Made by a program: the position numbers and the translations under genes | Assembly (NCBI RefSeq): GCF_003073045.1 | Contig: NC_037592.1 | Coordinates: forward strand, 6,189,924-6,253,923 | Direction: 5' to 3' | DNA from: Pomacea canaliculata | Lineage: Eukaryota > Mollusca > Gastropoda > Architaenioglossa > Ampullariidae | DNA length: 64,000 nucleotides | Notes under the pieces: generated by a model | Told to the model about the DNA's origin: nothing | What the model saw: only the letters and a program-made list of their open reading frames with translations | Databases searched by the model: none | Shown: piece after piece, positions 44,001 through 53,600 of the stretch | Layout: every line of letters starts with the position of its first letter | Position numbering within the stretch: the stretch's first letter is position 1

Positions 44001-44576
44001 ATGTTGCAGTCACAAAGTGGTTCCACCGCACAGACTGCATCCCCAACAGAAAAGATGATCGAGGACAAGAACATCTTTGTCCTGAAGATGTTGATCGAAT
44101 CAGGCTCAAGTTCAAACGCAGAGTTATTTCGTCTGAACACAGAATACCAAGTGAAGCTGGCAGGACAGGCAGACACTGATGACAATATTAGAGAGCTGCT
44201 TGAGGTGTTGAACATGGCCGCCAGTCAACCTCGCTCACTGCAGTCCCTGTGTCGTCTGACTGTTTCTCACTGTCTTGGTTGTGGGCCTGGCAGGACGGAA
44301 AAACTCAATAGCTTGAATATTCCCCCTGTATTGAGAGATCTCGTCTTGTTTCGTGATCATTTCACGGATTCCCTTTCTGAAAGCAACTCAAACTCCATTG
44401 AACCTAAAAATATCTCGATTGATGGCAGCTCATCAGATGATGGTAGCGATGAGCTCACCAACAGCAACTATTGTAGCAGCGAAAGTGATCATAGCGAAGG
44501 GAATCCCATCACTGCGTTACGAATGCTAAGAGACTTGATGCACATCAAAGCTAAGTCTAACATGATGCTTCTTTGA
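38046..44576 (+). CDS. Giant ankyrin-repeat/SOCS-box protein, copy 4
   Basis: Longest member, 2,176 residues from the first in-frame ATG to TGA at 44574-44576, with no break. It starts M-I-A-E-C-Y-D-V-T-R-C-D-I; the ATG context is weak. Compared with copy 5, at least four small indels lie at 38025-38063, so the ancestral N-terminus (S-R-N-W-T-C-V-D-D-L-L) is lost or replaced. Several dozen ankyrin repeats in two-repeat modules follow. Residues about 1235-1270 (from 41750) carry an acidic insert (D-S-E-E-E-F-S-Q-D-S-E-E-S-F-S-Q, E-Y-E-Y-E-Y). The SOCS box at 44229-44352 reads P-R-S-L-Q-S-L-C-R-L-T-V, then L-N-I-P-P-V-L-R-D-L-V. The C-terminal tail is rich in S, D, E and N. N-terminal DNA is nearly identical to copy 5 and SOCS-region DNA to copy 1. 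Role by family: Elongin-BC/Cul5 substrate receptor (inferred). Confidence 0.92.
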   Translation: MIAECYDVTRCDIEQSCLLHRLAAAPEVSLSLARDVITKILKHEVDINMVDTSGDTAVVVAARCDNTKMVMELLSRQAALPPDVTHVCSFLQTLTNNWKPQETPYMHALVVKLLWDRLQDTALHSCHKQLHHTLVRLAVTFHTSLVREMFVTEQQVNSVDSEGMAVLHRVAMFDSDDHIRVVLFLIIKGADVNLQNTTGDTPLHVAVKHKNWTMMEVLLHRQAYSNVVNCDQRSVLHIVASHTDPNDFPKLDKILPLLIRNNNDINKEDGEGNTALHLAALAGNMGFVKTLLDNGARADGVDKEQKTVLHMMAMTNSYIFSDTSLYIPVLLVILKKGVDTHARDTEGNSALCLAAKHDNWDMVEILLKYFDNAAEPDSEGFNILHRSAMSLLNKSLFYQVSQRVSDINKKSLTGDAPIHLAAKCNNWGIVRLLLREGAIIDDLDHEGFHILHRMATGGNGHNYLSRYMAKCTNYNTRCRTGETVLQLAAKHDNWPMVYHLAKHVENVDEVDSEGLTIIQRLVMTHTPSFPLFCRLIDLGADYTCRDRNGDTLLHLAARKDHWEIVQHLIQSGLPADTPDSEGFVILHRAAASTRDSMSQYVFQYLLKHDPDLNKRTNSGDTVIHLAAKHERWETVVTLMEHGANPFDCDSEGTSVLDRVVKGSCSPDQESSILKMAIQRNKALVLANNTLVFEAANSGKWDVVQYLVDQGVNIHQLDSQGLSLLHIIAKREQSLCQDQSINKLVKVLLDNGMSMEDRYPNDNTPLKLAAKSNNWGLVEYLLLQGATVQSPDSEGVFVLQRLAMYSEYNDSHRQLLQLLIKAGADVNVRHPSGDSLLHLSARVNNWSFVSHIVQERSNYDLDELDSDGFNILHRLAQFDRGAEWVEKGLIKEFKLDATCGNGDTCLLLAAKQEKWVFITCILKHILNKSSQPCNNDLHRFRLDTSSERIHHTITSLGIQNVQDCLPMLDKRDERGYTVWHYAAMKKQWDIIRELTECGVNTEHVDDEGLNILQKMASDCEYSVRGKECLTTFLKEKGFDFTIKDDFGNTLLQLAAKNNNLQMVTLLLNHVDDVRVKDSDELPVLHRVVPMISKSISSECEKVVTRLIKSGAEVEEPSWDDNTPLHVAGKCNSRSLVSLLLTHGAQAEVCDSEGLSLLHRLAIQDITISIVDELLQSGASMNQKDLQGNTPLQLAVHHQNWEVARKLVECGAEVNELDYEGYTVLHRLAQIQHPKQNPYHQDTEDSEEEFSQDSEESFSQEYEYEYICLARIVLEKGGKCDILSRRGETICEIAARNENWDIMKCLLTRGTPPLRVHNTSLLHCLAASYDGDNQINVCDLLMEKGLSAETEDHDGNTVLHLAAKAGNWDLVKHLLQKGATCRTLDSNGFSVLHRFVSDMNIYADSRRLDVLDMILSSNVDVNAEDPRGNTAIQTAAKRQLLDIVDRLIDTVENFNTKDSDGFTLLLRLSQTPDNLSLCQHLVQEGADINACSTDGDSVLTLAVKNDNWSVVELLLNKGAHVHVHILQNLYAIHRLIRCRKFTSDFDDLQIMELFINKGVSKDMPDFCRKTPAELALTHKKWKLLTFLLRCGACLNNSPTKRLLVFHELAKCMSASTHSTDITRLLISRGLDINLQNSAGDTPVHVAADNDNYDTVTTFVENGADTNTLDRKGKSLLYKIIHKLIWEPIVTPESGIQFILHWTSELSQPDLAMFYQALFNPNLENLERTELVPKSLVKLIKTLKEFGADFNWRGPENKTVFQMAVDRERWEVVRVLLETGAEYSLSKQEKQSTMNSLHNLKWNDVSENKVKSFIEYITNDLSDTDNSFQDNRRSADLQTVLQKCVECSNWRMATVLVECRGERCGMNTQESLLGKMMSRYSQNEHAEWTSFLDLLISEGLDINSKLQNGSGVLFHDETIKSLTSDEKGFANSLFYALMERGADPLVENSAGQTLLREVVCFGGQRTLNALKKLLPFGVTTHQPRFTEAMLQSQSGSTAQTASPTEKMIEDKNIFVLKMLIESGSSSNAELFRLNTEYQVKLAGQADTDDNIRELLEVLNMAASQPRSLQSLCRLTVSHCLGCGPGRTEKLNSLNIPPVLRDLVLFRDHFTDSLSESNSNSIEPKNISIDGSSSDDGSDELTNSNYCSSESDHSEGNPITALRMLRDLMHIKAKSNMMLL

Positions 44577-44872
44577 CAAATTTGAGTTCCGTTTCTGGTT
44601 CCACAATAATACTAACCCAGCCCGATTAACTCCAACACAGGTATTTCTGAACTGCAAACACTATTTTATGGACATTTCTTTAGTTACAAATAAGCTAAAA
44701 GACGCTGGGAACAATCGAAGTTTTAAAACAAGTGTATAGAAATAATATTGGTCGATTGATCTTCTGTTAATAATCATCTGTAAACTAACGGAATCTGTGT
44801 AGATACCAGCAGCTGTATATTACTGTACTCATGTGCGCACATTATAAAATATTTATAATTTTTTTATTGTTT

Positions 44873-44928
44873 TATCATCATCGTCGTCGTCGTCGTCGTC
44901 ATCATCATCTTCTTCTTCTTCTTCATCA
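44873..44928. repeat. TCA/TCG/TCT triplet microsatellite
   Basis: Consecutive TCA, TCG, TCA and TCT triplets, about 300 nt after the copy 4 stop. Confidence 0.85.
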
Positions 44929-44973
44929 CATAAACTAATCGTTATGTGGTACTAAGATTTTAAAGCTATTGAC

Positions 44974-45150
44974 TCAGGGCTTCTGCTAAGGCTAAATTCT
45001 TTGGGGTCCCAGGGACCCCTTCTTCAGATTTTTAAGGGGTCCCTTTTCTTCGGCCAGATTTGAATGGGACCCCATTGACGAAAATTGAAGGGGTCCTCCG
45101 AACTTTTAATGCGTACTGTACGCAATTTTTGGCGTAAGCAGAAGCCCTGA
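44974..45150. mobile_element. MITE-like element with 16-bp terminal inverted repeats
   Basis: Left end TCAGGGCTTCTGCTAA and right end TAAGCAGAAGCCCTGA pair over 15 of 16 bases. Inside are several GGGGTCC/GGACCCC palindromes and no coding potential. The termini (CAGGG) fit a hAT-type non-autonomous element; no clear target-site duplication was seen. Confidence 0.7.
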
Positions 45151-45574
45151 AATTATTGATTGAGAGTAGGAAATGAATTATTTCATGGCGATTGCCCTTC
45201 GTTAACCAGCTCTACAGTACTTTTGTCTTGATTTCCCAATCGTCGATCTGCATGTATTTTTCTATCTTTTGTCGATCTGTGCTTCTTGTTGTACAGTTTA
45301 CCTTTGTCATACAAGACATAAATAGTTCTCCTATGCCTACACCAAGCTGTTTTCCACTCTATACAATTTTGTCCACTAACTCTGAAGTCTAGTGGATGAA
45401 TCATCTCTACTGATTGTACTATTCTTGTAAGCAGACCATGTGTTTATTGCTCCATTTTTCGCTGATTCTATTTCTATGTCATAAAAATGGTATTGACTAA
45501 ACTCCAAATGATAGATATTTTGTACCACCCTTTCCTTTCTCCTAGAATTTTCAATGCTTCTTACAATGAATGTT

Positions 45575-45630
45575 CAACTTTATTAGTCCCAGCTGGCAGT
45601 TACACTCGGGAAGTGTGCTCAGACAAAAAA
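45575..45630 (-). mobile_element. Retroposon-tail-like fragment 1
   Basis: CTTTATTAGTCCCAGCTGGC and following bases (to GTGTGCTCAGAC) resemble 49016-49065. The complement, ending in 'gggac..aataaag', is typical of 3' ends of some LINE/SINE families. Short and diverged. Confidence 0.35.
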
Positions 45631-47050
45631 GTGCTGGTTACAATATCAAGAATAATCATCAAAGAAAAGTTTAAACATTTTGCATATGATAAAGGGAAGG
45701 GTGATGGTAATAAAACGTATTTCGCTGGTTGTTCTCTAAGAAGATTCTGATATTAATTTCACGGCATGTAAATTTGTATATAGTTTTTCTTTAAATTTGT
45801 GTACACCCAGTACAATATGTGTATCAACATATTGCAATAACTGGTATCTGTTGTGTAATATATTCTATATGAGCTATGAAACGAAATAATAGCTTTCAAA
45901 TATGACAGATATTAATGCTCTGTTTAAACGAAACAACAAAACCTACTTGCGGTGTTATTTGATAGATTGTTCTTCGTTTGCTTTAATGTTGTGTTGATTT
46001 GCAAGTGGTGTGATGTCCGTCTTAAGGACATTTTTTTCTAGAAGTATGATTTCGCTCACCATTCTATTTACCAACTTTCATGTTGCTGGTTGTAGACTTT
46101 TTTTCATGTAGACTTTCTTTGCTATTAAAGTATAAATTATCGAGAATTTGCTAAGAACCATGTTTCTTTTGGATCCGGCCTCGGCCCGCAAACTTGTAAT
46201 TCCTTTGCTTGGAGCTTTACTAAATAAAATATTACTTTCATGTGTGAGATTTTTTTTTCATTTCGATTTTTATATCCATTCACTATATACTGAGGTTTTA
46301 AGACCAGCTTGTTGATATTTCGCCGGGCAATTAGAAAGGTATGTAGTAACAGCATTTTAAGGTGATACATTTTTTCATATACGAAGTCTAAAAGTGAATA
46401 TTAAAAAAAAAATAAATCAGCTTCCATGTCGATGTGTATTTAATAAAAGCACTGAAGTTTTTAATCCAGCTTACCCAGTTCCTGAAAATTCTTAAATATC
46501 TTAAGCAGCCTCTGACATTAATTATTTCTATTGTAATTAAACTTTAAATCAATTGGCAGTCTTAGTGATTGCGATTTTTTCTTTGATAACTGTTCCGAAA
46601 ATATCATGCAATAATCGTTTCATTCATATTCAGATCATGGCTGTTTCTGGAATGCTATTGTTGATTTTCATGAGCAAACGGATTTAGTAGGTGCATTAAG
46701 CAATTGTATTTTTTTTCTTTCTTTCTTAAAATGTCTCATTATTCAAGAATATTTCAGTTGGGTTGTGGGTTTTTTTTTTTTGTTTGTTTGTTTTTTATTT
46801 TTTTTTCTTCTTTTTTGGTTTATAGTTTCAAAATTCAGCTTTTTTGCTTTATATCTTTATTATTGTTTGTCTTAAATGTGCCACTTACTTTTATTATTGA
46901 TTGCCAACACCTTTAACTTTTTTATTTTTTTTCTCTCGCAGCATCATTCAGCTTCTTTCCTACATGTTTTCAATGCAGTTTTAGTGGAAGCAAAAAAATG
47001 AAAAGTGTATTTATATGACACTGTTCTTTTTCATGCAAAATCTTACCAAA

Positions 47051-47085
47051 TCCCCTATATTTGCCTTAAGCCTAAATATAGGGGA
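47051..47085. repeat. Perfect 12-bp inverted repeat
   Basis: TCCCCTATATTT (47051-47062) pairs with AAATATAGGGGA (47074-47085) around an 11-base loop. The AGGGGA core recalls the hairpin at 15575-15638. Confidence 0.65.
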
Positions 47086-47307
47086 GAATTGTTTGTACGC
47101 TGTCAACGTACTTTACTATTGAGAGTAATAAAATTATCAATTTAAATCACTTTTTTCAGACTAAGTTTACATTATGGAGAAAGTGCTTTTTCGAGAAAAA
47201 TTAAAAAACACATTCGTCATCATTTTCTTTACTTTTTATTAACTTTTTATGTGCACATCGTAGGTGTGCGAGTTTGTGTTTGTGAGAGAGGAAGGTAAAG
47301 ACAAAGG

Positions 47308-47365
47308 TTGAATCAAACAAGGGAGACAACACCAGATTGAATCAAACAAGGGAGACAACACCAGA
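47308..47365. repeat. 29-bp tandem repeat, two copies
   Basis: TTGAATCAAACAAGGGAGAC plus ACAACACCAGA-type continuation occurs at 47308-47336 and 47337-47365 without change, with a further partial start at about 47367. Confidence 0.85.
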
Positions 47366-49009
47366 CTTGAATCAGAAACAGAATCATCTCCCGTTACCCC
47401 AACGAAACCCAGAAAGCACATCGCATATAAATTTGTGATAATAAAAAAAACATTATTATTATTTATATGACATTCCCTGTAGAATTAGGTGGACGTGGGC
47501 GGTGAATGTTATATCATAACTGTCACCTACGTGACCCCTTCATCCGGGTCCTGTCTCGCGTTTTACGACAAACGCAAGAATATTGTCAACACTTCCAATA
47601 CAACGGCTATACTACTATTTTTACTGCCACTCCTACTAATATTCCTAATAATAATGACAACAATAACACTAAGAAATAAAATAACTATTTTCTTGACTAG
47701 TGTCCCTTTTTTAGAACTTTTTGAGATATTAAGTAGTCTCGACCACAATATATATACATGTATATGTTGTTCTAATAGTGTTACACATTAGTTAAGAAGT
47801 CAGTACCGTTACAACAAGCGACGACGTCCACGGGTGTGTACAGCCAGTCACACTTACTTCACGTCATCAGGCAAGGACACATGAACAGATACTGTCGTAT
47901 GTACCAATTAGTTAACCTCTAAAGTTTAGTCTGCGCTCAAATTTGTGTCAACCTAAAATTTTGTTTTGCTTTCTGTTTAATTATAACTATATAATCTGTA
48001 CAACTGTCTTGTCAGTTGTGTGTTTGCGCACTCGACGAGAGCGACTGTCAGTCGGTGAGCGTGTGGACGTGTGAACGGGCGGGTGTCTGAGTGTGAGGGT
48101 GAAAGAGGGCGGAGCGAGCCAGCCACAGTGACCCCTTTCCCCTCGGGCGATCGAGGCCCATTCCTCTACAACCGCCTTCGGTATTCATCACATCTGGTGC
48201 TTGTCAGTTGTTGACGAGATGTGCGCACGTTTACACGGTTTCAAGTTTAAGTGCACTTCTGCTGGTACTCAACAAGTCTCAAGGGTTACATACTAGACAC
48301 AATGAAGTTTACATCTGTCGTAAATTTTGTTCAGAATGACTCAAGTGACTGGTGCTATAAAGTATCTGCCAGTAACAGCGAATAACAAGGAAATTACTAA
48401 ATCAACCAACATGCAGCCTCAAGGACAGTGTAGTTTGAGATTTTCAAAGTCGTAACTTGGAAGTGTACTTGGGTGAGCTAATAATGCTATTAATTTTTAC
48501 ATTTCACGAGCTTAATGTTTTTATTATACTAAGAATAACCGAATTTTTTGTTTCAAATACCTATTGAGGTCATTTTATTTTACTAGTCGGTCACTGATGT
48601 TTCTTGCAATTCTAAAACTACAAAACAGATACAAATATATAAAAATGGCATATTGTTTAGAAAGTAAATATTTTTTCTGATCATTATAAAGGAACTACGG
48701 GTTACCAGTTATTCAGTTACTGTTAAGAACGTTGCATCTATTGAGCCAGGGGGAAATAATTATTCATATTTAAGAGTATTTTGTCACAGTAGCTAGTTTA
48801 ATACATTCTGTGTCATATTTTTGCAACAGTGTTACTGTCATTCAATCTCAAAAATGTGCTAAGCACTCACTCTCACACCCGCATGTTTTCTTGCATCCAC
48901 ACTTGATATGTGCTAATACTCGAAGCATACATTTTATTCTACCCACAGGGAGAGAATGGATATGCTGCTCTACGACACCTACTTGTATACACTGCTCTAT
49001 ACAATACAA

Positions 49010-49070
49010 TAACCGACTTTATTTGTCCCAATGGGCAATTTGAGTGCGAGGTGTGCTCTGTCTGACTTCC
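49010..49070 (-). mobile_element. Retroposon-tail-like fragment 2
   Basis: CTTTATTTGTCCCAATGGGC and the following GTGTGCTCTGTC resemble 45575-45630. Same caveats. Confidence 0.35.
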
Positions 49071-49540
49071 GTCAGATATGTGTTTACCTGGAATTCCTAG
49101 GACTTCTATAGTCAGTGTGTTTACTGACTGGTCATGTACAACCGACGACTGTGACACATTCATAATGGTATATCTCCGCCGTAACAATGATTTTTGTATC
49201 GTGTGGCAGATGTAACTTGGGTTTCAACAAGTAATCCTCTCTCCTAGTGATCCTTTGCTGGGTTTATACTCGTGTATTTATTGCCTTTTGTGAGCAGGCT
49301 TTTAAACTATCATGAAAGTAAGGTTTTATATAATATATAAAATAGCACGAACTGCTGTATTATGTTTCAAGTGGTTTACAATACAAGCCTCATGAATCAG
49401 TAATGCTGAGAGCAAAGACACAATAGTATATTATTCATTCCGTTCAATAAGAACCTCGCGCTTGCTCCACGAGAATGTCGTCGTGTGCGTTGCTATTAGC
49501 AACCAGGTCGTTATGCAGCAAGGTAAGGGACTACGTGTGG

Positions 49541-49840
49541 GGAACGACAGGAAAAGACTCTTGTTTCCGAAATTATAAAGCGGTATTCAGACTCTGCGGA
49601 TGTTTTAGCCCTCGTGCCTTAGTTATAAAGCGGAAGCAAAGATGCTCTGGAATAAAGAAACAAAAACTAATGATCTGCCGGGTGTCGGCATAACATTGAA
49701 ACTAAGAAAACAAGATCTTTTCCCTTGCGCTCTCCGTTTTTTTCCTGGGAAACGATCGACTCTTGCTTCATAATTACGGACGCAGACGTCGACACACCCA
49801 CGATCGTTTGAGAAACAAGAGTCTACTTCCGCAGGTAAGA
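49541..49840. other. Foldback-like insertion in the copy 5 upstream region
   Basis: This stretch is absent from the equivalent place before copy 4. It contains inverted pairs AGACTCTTGTTT with AAACAAGAGTCT and AAACGATCG with CGATCGTTT, and TTATAAAGCGG twice in direct orientation. It may be a small foldback transposon; borders are approximate. Confidence 0.4.
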
Positions 49841-50069
49841 TTAGTGAGACACTTTACTCGTAAGATGCTCGGTTTCGGGGAAGGTGGAGGCAAACTCTAT
49901 ACTGACAGTGAACGACAAAACATCATTTTTAGGGGAATGGAAACCTTTCATTTCTACCCTTGCATGTTCCTTACAGTCATTCTCCAGAAGATAAAAATAA
50001 AGAGCGTTTCTTCTGTATAAAACCTTTGTGACCGCGGTACAAGGTCGTTGTGGTGTGACTGAAAAATCG

Positions 50070-50183
50070 GTTTGAGGAAAAGTGGAATCTTTCTGCAGGT
50101 GTTCCTTGACCCTTGGAAGAAACTTCGTAGGTGTCAGCAGCCGAGCTGAGAAAGTCTTTCAGAAGATGGAATGATCTCACAAT
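50070..50183 (+). other. Probable leader exon (5' UTR) of copy 5
   Basis: Homologous to 37271-37379 and ends at a GTAAGT donor (50184). No conserved coding frame. Confidence 0.6.
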
Positions 50184-50489
50184 GTAAGTACAGCTGTTTG
50201 TTGAAAACTCACCATAGACATAAAGAGGTCAGCAGCACAGACCTGGGGATCGTCCATGCATACAGTAACACTGTCATATACTTGTACTGTCAAATCTTCG
50301 ACCACTTCAGGTATATAGGAACATATGTATGTGCTATCTGTATCCGGGTACAAACTTGAGGTCATGAGTTTCTCTGTATAAAACAGAAAGAAAATGCTCC
50401 CCACAAGATCTCATGCTCTTTAATGCAACAGATACGGGCTATAACTCGAAATAATTAGTATCTAATTTGTTTATTTCCTTTTTTAACAG
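50184..50489 (+). other. Probable 5'-UTR intron of copy 5
   Basis: GTAAGTACAG donor and TTTTTTAACAG acceptor; 306 nt. The downstream exon opens TTGTGACTACAGCTTAGACT and has a five-codon upstream frame at 50517-50531 before the main ATG; the relic at 34.4 kb has a similar short ATG frame at the same place. Confidence 0.6.
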
Positions 50490-50637
50490 TTGTGACTACA
50501 GCTTAGACTGGGAACTATGATTGGCACATGAAACAATTGTCAACAACGTAAACGACGACCAATCCACAGTATCAGGTTTCTTCAGGTTTCGTCAACATTC
50601 AGCAGAAGCTGCTTTGGAAACAAAATCTGTAAATAAA

Positions 50638-53600
50638 ATGTGGCGAAAACTAAAATCCGCTGCTGACTCTAGAAACTGGACTTGTGTGGATGACTTGCTG
50701 AGTGCTAGTGACGTCACTAGGTGTGACATAAAGCAGAGTTGTCTTCTCCACAGACTAGCAGCAGCACCGGAAGTCAGTCTGTCACTTGCACGAGATGTTA
50801 TAACGAAAATCTTAAAACATGAAGTCGACATCAACATGGTGGATACAAGCGATGACACAGCTGTCGTGGTGGCTGCCAGATGTGACAACACAAAGATGGT
50901 GATGGAGCTTCTATCCCGACAGGCAGCTCTACCACCTGATGTAACACACGTGTGTTCTTTCTTGCAGACTCTGACTAACAACTGGAAACCACAAGAGACG
51001 CCTTATATGCACGCGCTTGTTGTCAAACTGTTGTGGGACAGACTACAAGACACAGCACTACACAGCTGTCACAAACAGCTTCACCACACACTGGTCCGGC
51101 TGGCAGTCACGTTTCACACGTCACTTGTACGTGAAATGTTTGTAACAAAACAACAAGTGAACTCTCTAGACAGTGAGGGGATGGCCGTGTTACACAGGTT
51201 AGCCATGTTTGATAGCGAGGACCATGTCCGTGTCGTCCACTTTCTGATCAGTAAAGGAGCAGACGTCAACCTACAGAACAGGACAGGTGACACACCTCTA
51301 CATGTTGCGGCAAAACATAAAAACCTGACGATCATGAAGGCTTTGCTGTTCAGTGGGGCTAACAGCGATGTGGTTGATTATGAACAGCAAACAGTGTTAA
51401 ACATTATGGTATCTGACTGTGATCGTGACAAGTCTTATAAAATAGAACTCTTACTTCCATTGTTAATCCATAACAACAGCGACATCAACAAAAGGGACAG
51501 AGAAGGAAACACAACCTTACATCTGGCAGCACTCGCCGGTAACACATGGTTTATGAAGCCATTGTTAGATCATGGTGCCCGTGCTGATGTTGTTAATGAC
51601 AAACAGAGGACAGTGTTACACATGTTGGCGATAAGTGGCGATCTGTCTGTAACACATAACAACAATTATTTATTAGCAATAAAGAAAGGCGCAGAGGTTC
51701 AGAAACAAGATTCAGATGGCAACTTGGCTATACATCTTGCAGCCAGACATGAGAACTGGGACTTGGTGAAAGCTTTGTTAGAATACTCCGATGTTAATAT
51801 GTCCGACAGTGAAGGGTTCAACGTTCTGCACAGATTTGCCATGGGGTCAGATTCAAGTAAATATGATATGTTTCACGAACTAATTCAGAATGTTTCTGAT
51901 ATTAATGCAAGATGTCAGACTGGTGATACAGCTATTCATCTTGCTGCGAAAAATAACAACTGGAAGATTGTAGGACTATTGCTAAAAGAAGGCGCCATAT
52001 TTGAAGAACTAGATAGCGATGGCTTAAACATTCTTCACAGACTAGCAAAGTTAGAGAATTGGACTGGTTTGGCCCCTGAATATGAATCATTGCCCAGTCG
52101 TGATTCTGAATACGTTGAAGATGTGTTGCTGCTTCATTTTCGAAGAAAGAAGATCAGCTACAACATCCCAACACCAGCTGGTGAAGTCGCACTACACTTA
52201 GCTGCTAAACATAATAACTGGTTACTGGTCAAACGCCTAGCAGAAGCAGGTGAAAACATAAACGAGACAGACTCCGAGGGCCTGACTGTCATACAAAGAC
52301 TTGTGACGAGCACTACTGACAAGGCATGTGAACAACACTCATTATTCTGTCACCTCTTGGAGCTCGGCGTTGACAGCACATGTGATCAAAATGGCGATAC
52401 TTTGCTGCACCTGGCTGCTAGAAATGAGCGCTGGAGTATTGTCCAATACCTTGTCAGTCGTGGAGCAAGCGCAGACACACCTGACAGCGAGAGTTTTCTA
52501 ATTCTTCACAGAGCAGCATCTACGAGCAGACGAGATTCATCTGCACTCTCTCCACTTCGTGATCTAGGTCCTTCTATTCTGACCAACAGTTCCATTATAC
52601 ACAAGCAAACAACACGTGGTGACACAGCCGTACATCTGGCAGCACAGAATGAACATTGGGATGATGTCATGACCTTGATTAATCACGGAGCCAATGTCTT
52701 CGACACTGACTTTGAGCACACAAGCGTTCTTCAGAGGATGGTTCAGAGTCCATCTACCTTAGAATGGAGCATAAGCATACTTCACAAAGCAAAATCAAAT
52801 ACGACAAACCAAAACACCGACAGAACACTTGGAAGACTTCTGTATGATGCAGCGAGATGTGGAAGATGGGAAGTGGTCTATCATCTGCTGAGTGTAGGAG
52901 TCTGGATGCACCAAGAGGGCTCAGAGAGGGGAAGCCTGTTACACATGTTAGCTAAAGGGAGGCAGTTTCGGTATGAACACCAAACTATTTGTAAAGCAAT
53001 TAATCTGCTTCTCACTAAGGGTATAGACTTAGAAGATCGTTGCCCAGACGGAAACACCGCCCTGCAACTGGCTGCTAAATTCAATAATTGGAATGTCGTC
53101 AAATGCTTAGCTGAGCAAGGAGCAAACTGCAAAGGCCCTGACAGCGAAGGTGTCTTCGTCCTTCAAAGATTGGCCATGTACAAAGACTTTCATAAAGATA
53201 TGATTGAGCTTGAACAACTTATTTTCCAAAAAGGTACAGATGCAACAGACTTAGAAGATCGATGTCCAAACGGAAACACCGCGCTACAGAATGCTGCTAA
53301 ATTGGATAACTGGGATATGGTCAGATGTTTAGTTGAGCAAGGAGCAAACACCAAAGGCCCGGACGTCGACGGTATTTTCATCCTACAGAGACTGGCCGAG
53401 TACAAAGGTTTTCATGAGAGCATGATTGAGCTTGTTCAGCTTCTTCTCCAGAGTGGGGCAGATGCAAGTATTTGTTGCTCCAACGGCGACTCTCTTCTTC
53501 ACCTTGGTTCCAGAGCCAACAACTGGTCTTTTGTTCATTGCATCATCAGAGAGACAGATGACCTGGGCCTAGACAAACTTGACAGTGATGGTTTCAACGT

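Larger units (their letters stand above)
44577..49440. other. Intergenic spacer, copy 4 to copy 5 leader
   Basis: AT-rich, with no supported gene. It holds a triplet microsatellite, a MITE-like element, a hairpin, a 29-bp tandem repeat, two retroposon-tail-like stretches and, near 48010-48180, a GC-richer CG-containing patch that may be promoter-like. Confidence 0.5.

Noticed and set aside
45183-45404. Overlapping ORFs on both strands
   Set aside because: No recognisable domain and no ankyrin similarity; probably chance.
47308-47365. CRISPR-like repeat
   Set aside because: Two directly adjoining copies without spacers in a eukaryotic context; a simple tandem repeat.
47489-47791. ORF with a hydrophobic segment
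   Set aside because: It has no ATG, AT-rich low-complexity composition and no homology to neighbours.
50709-50716. CRE-like TGACGTCA as a regulatory element
   Set aside because: It lies within codons of the N-terminal module and is explained by coding conservation, though its place at breakpoints is noted.
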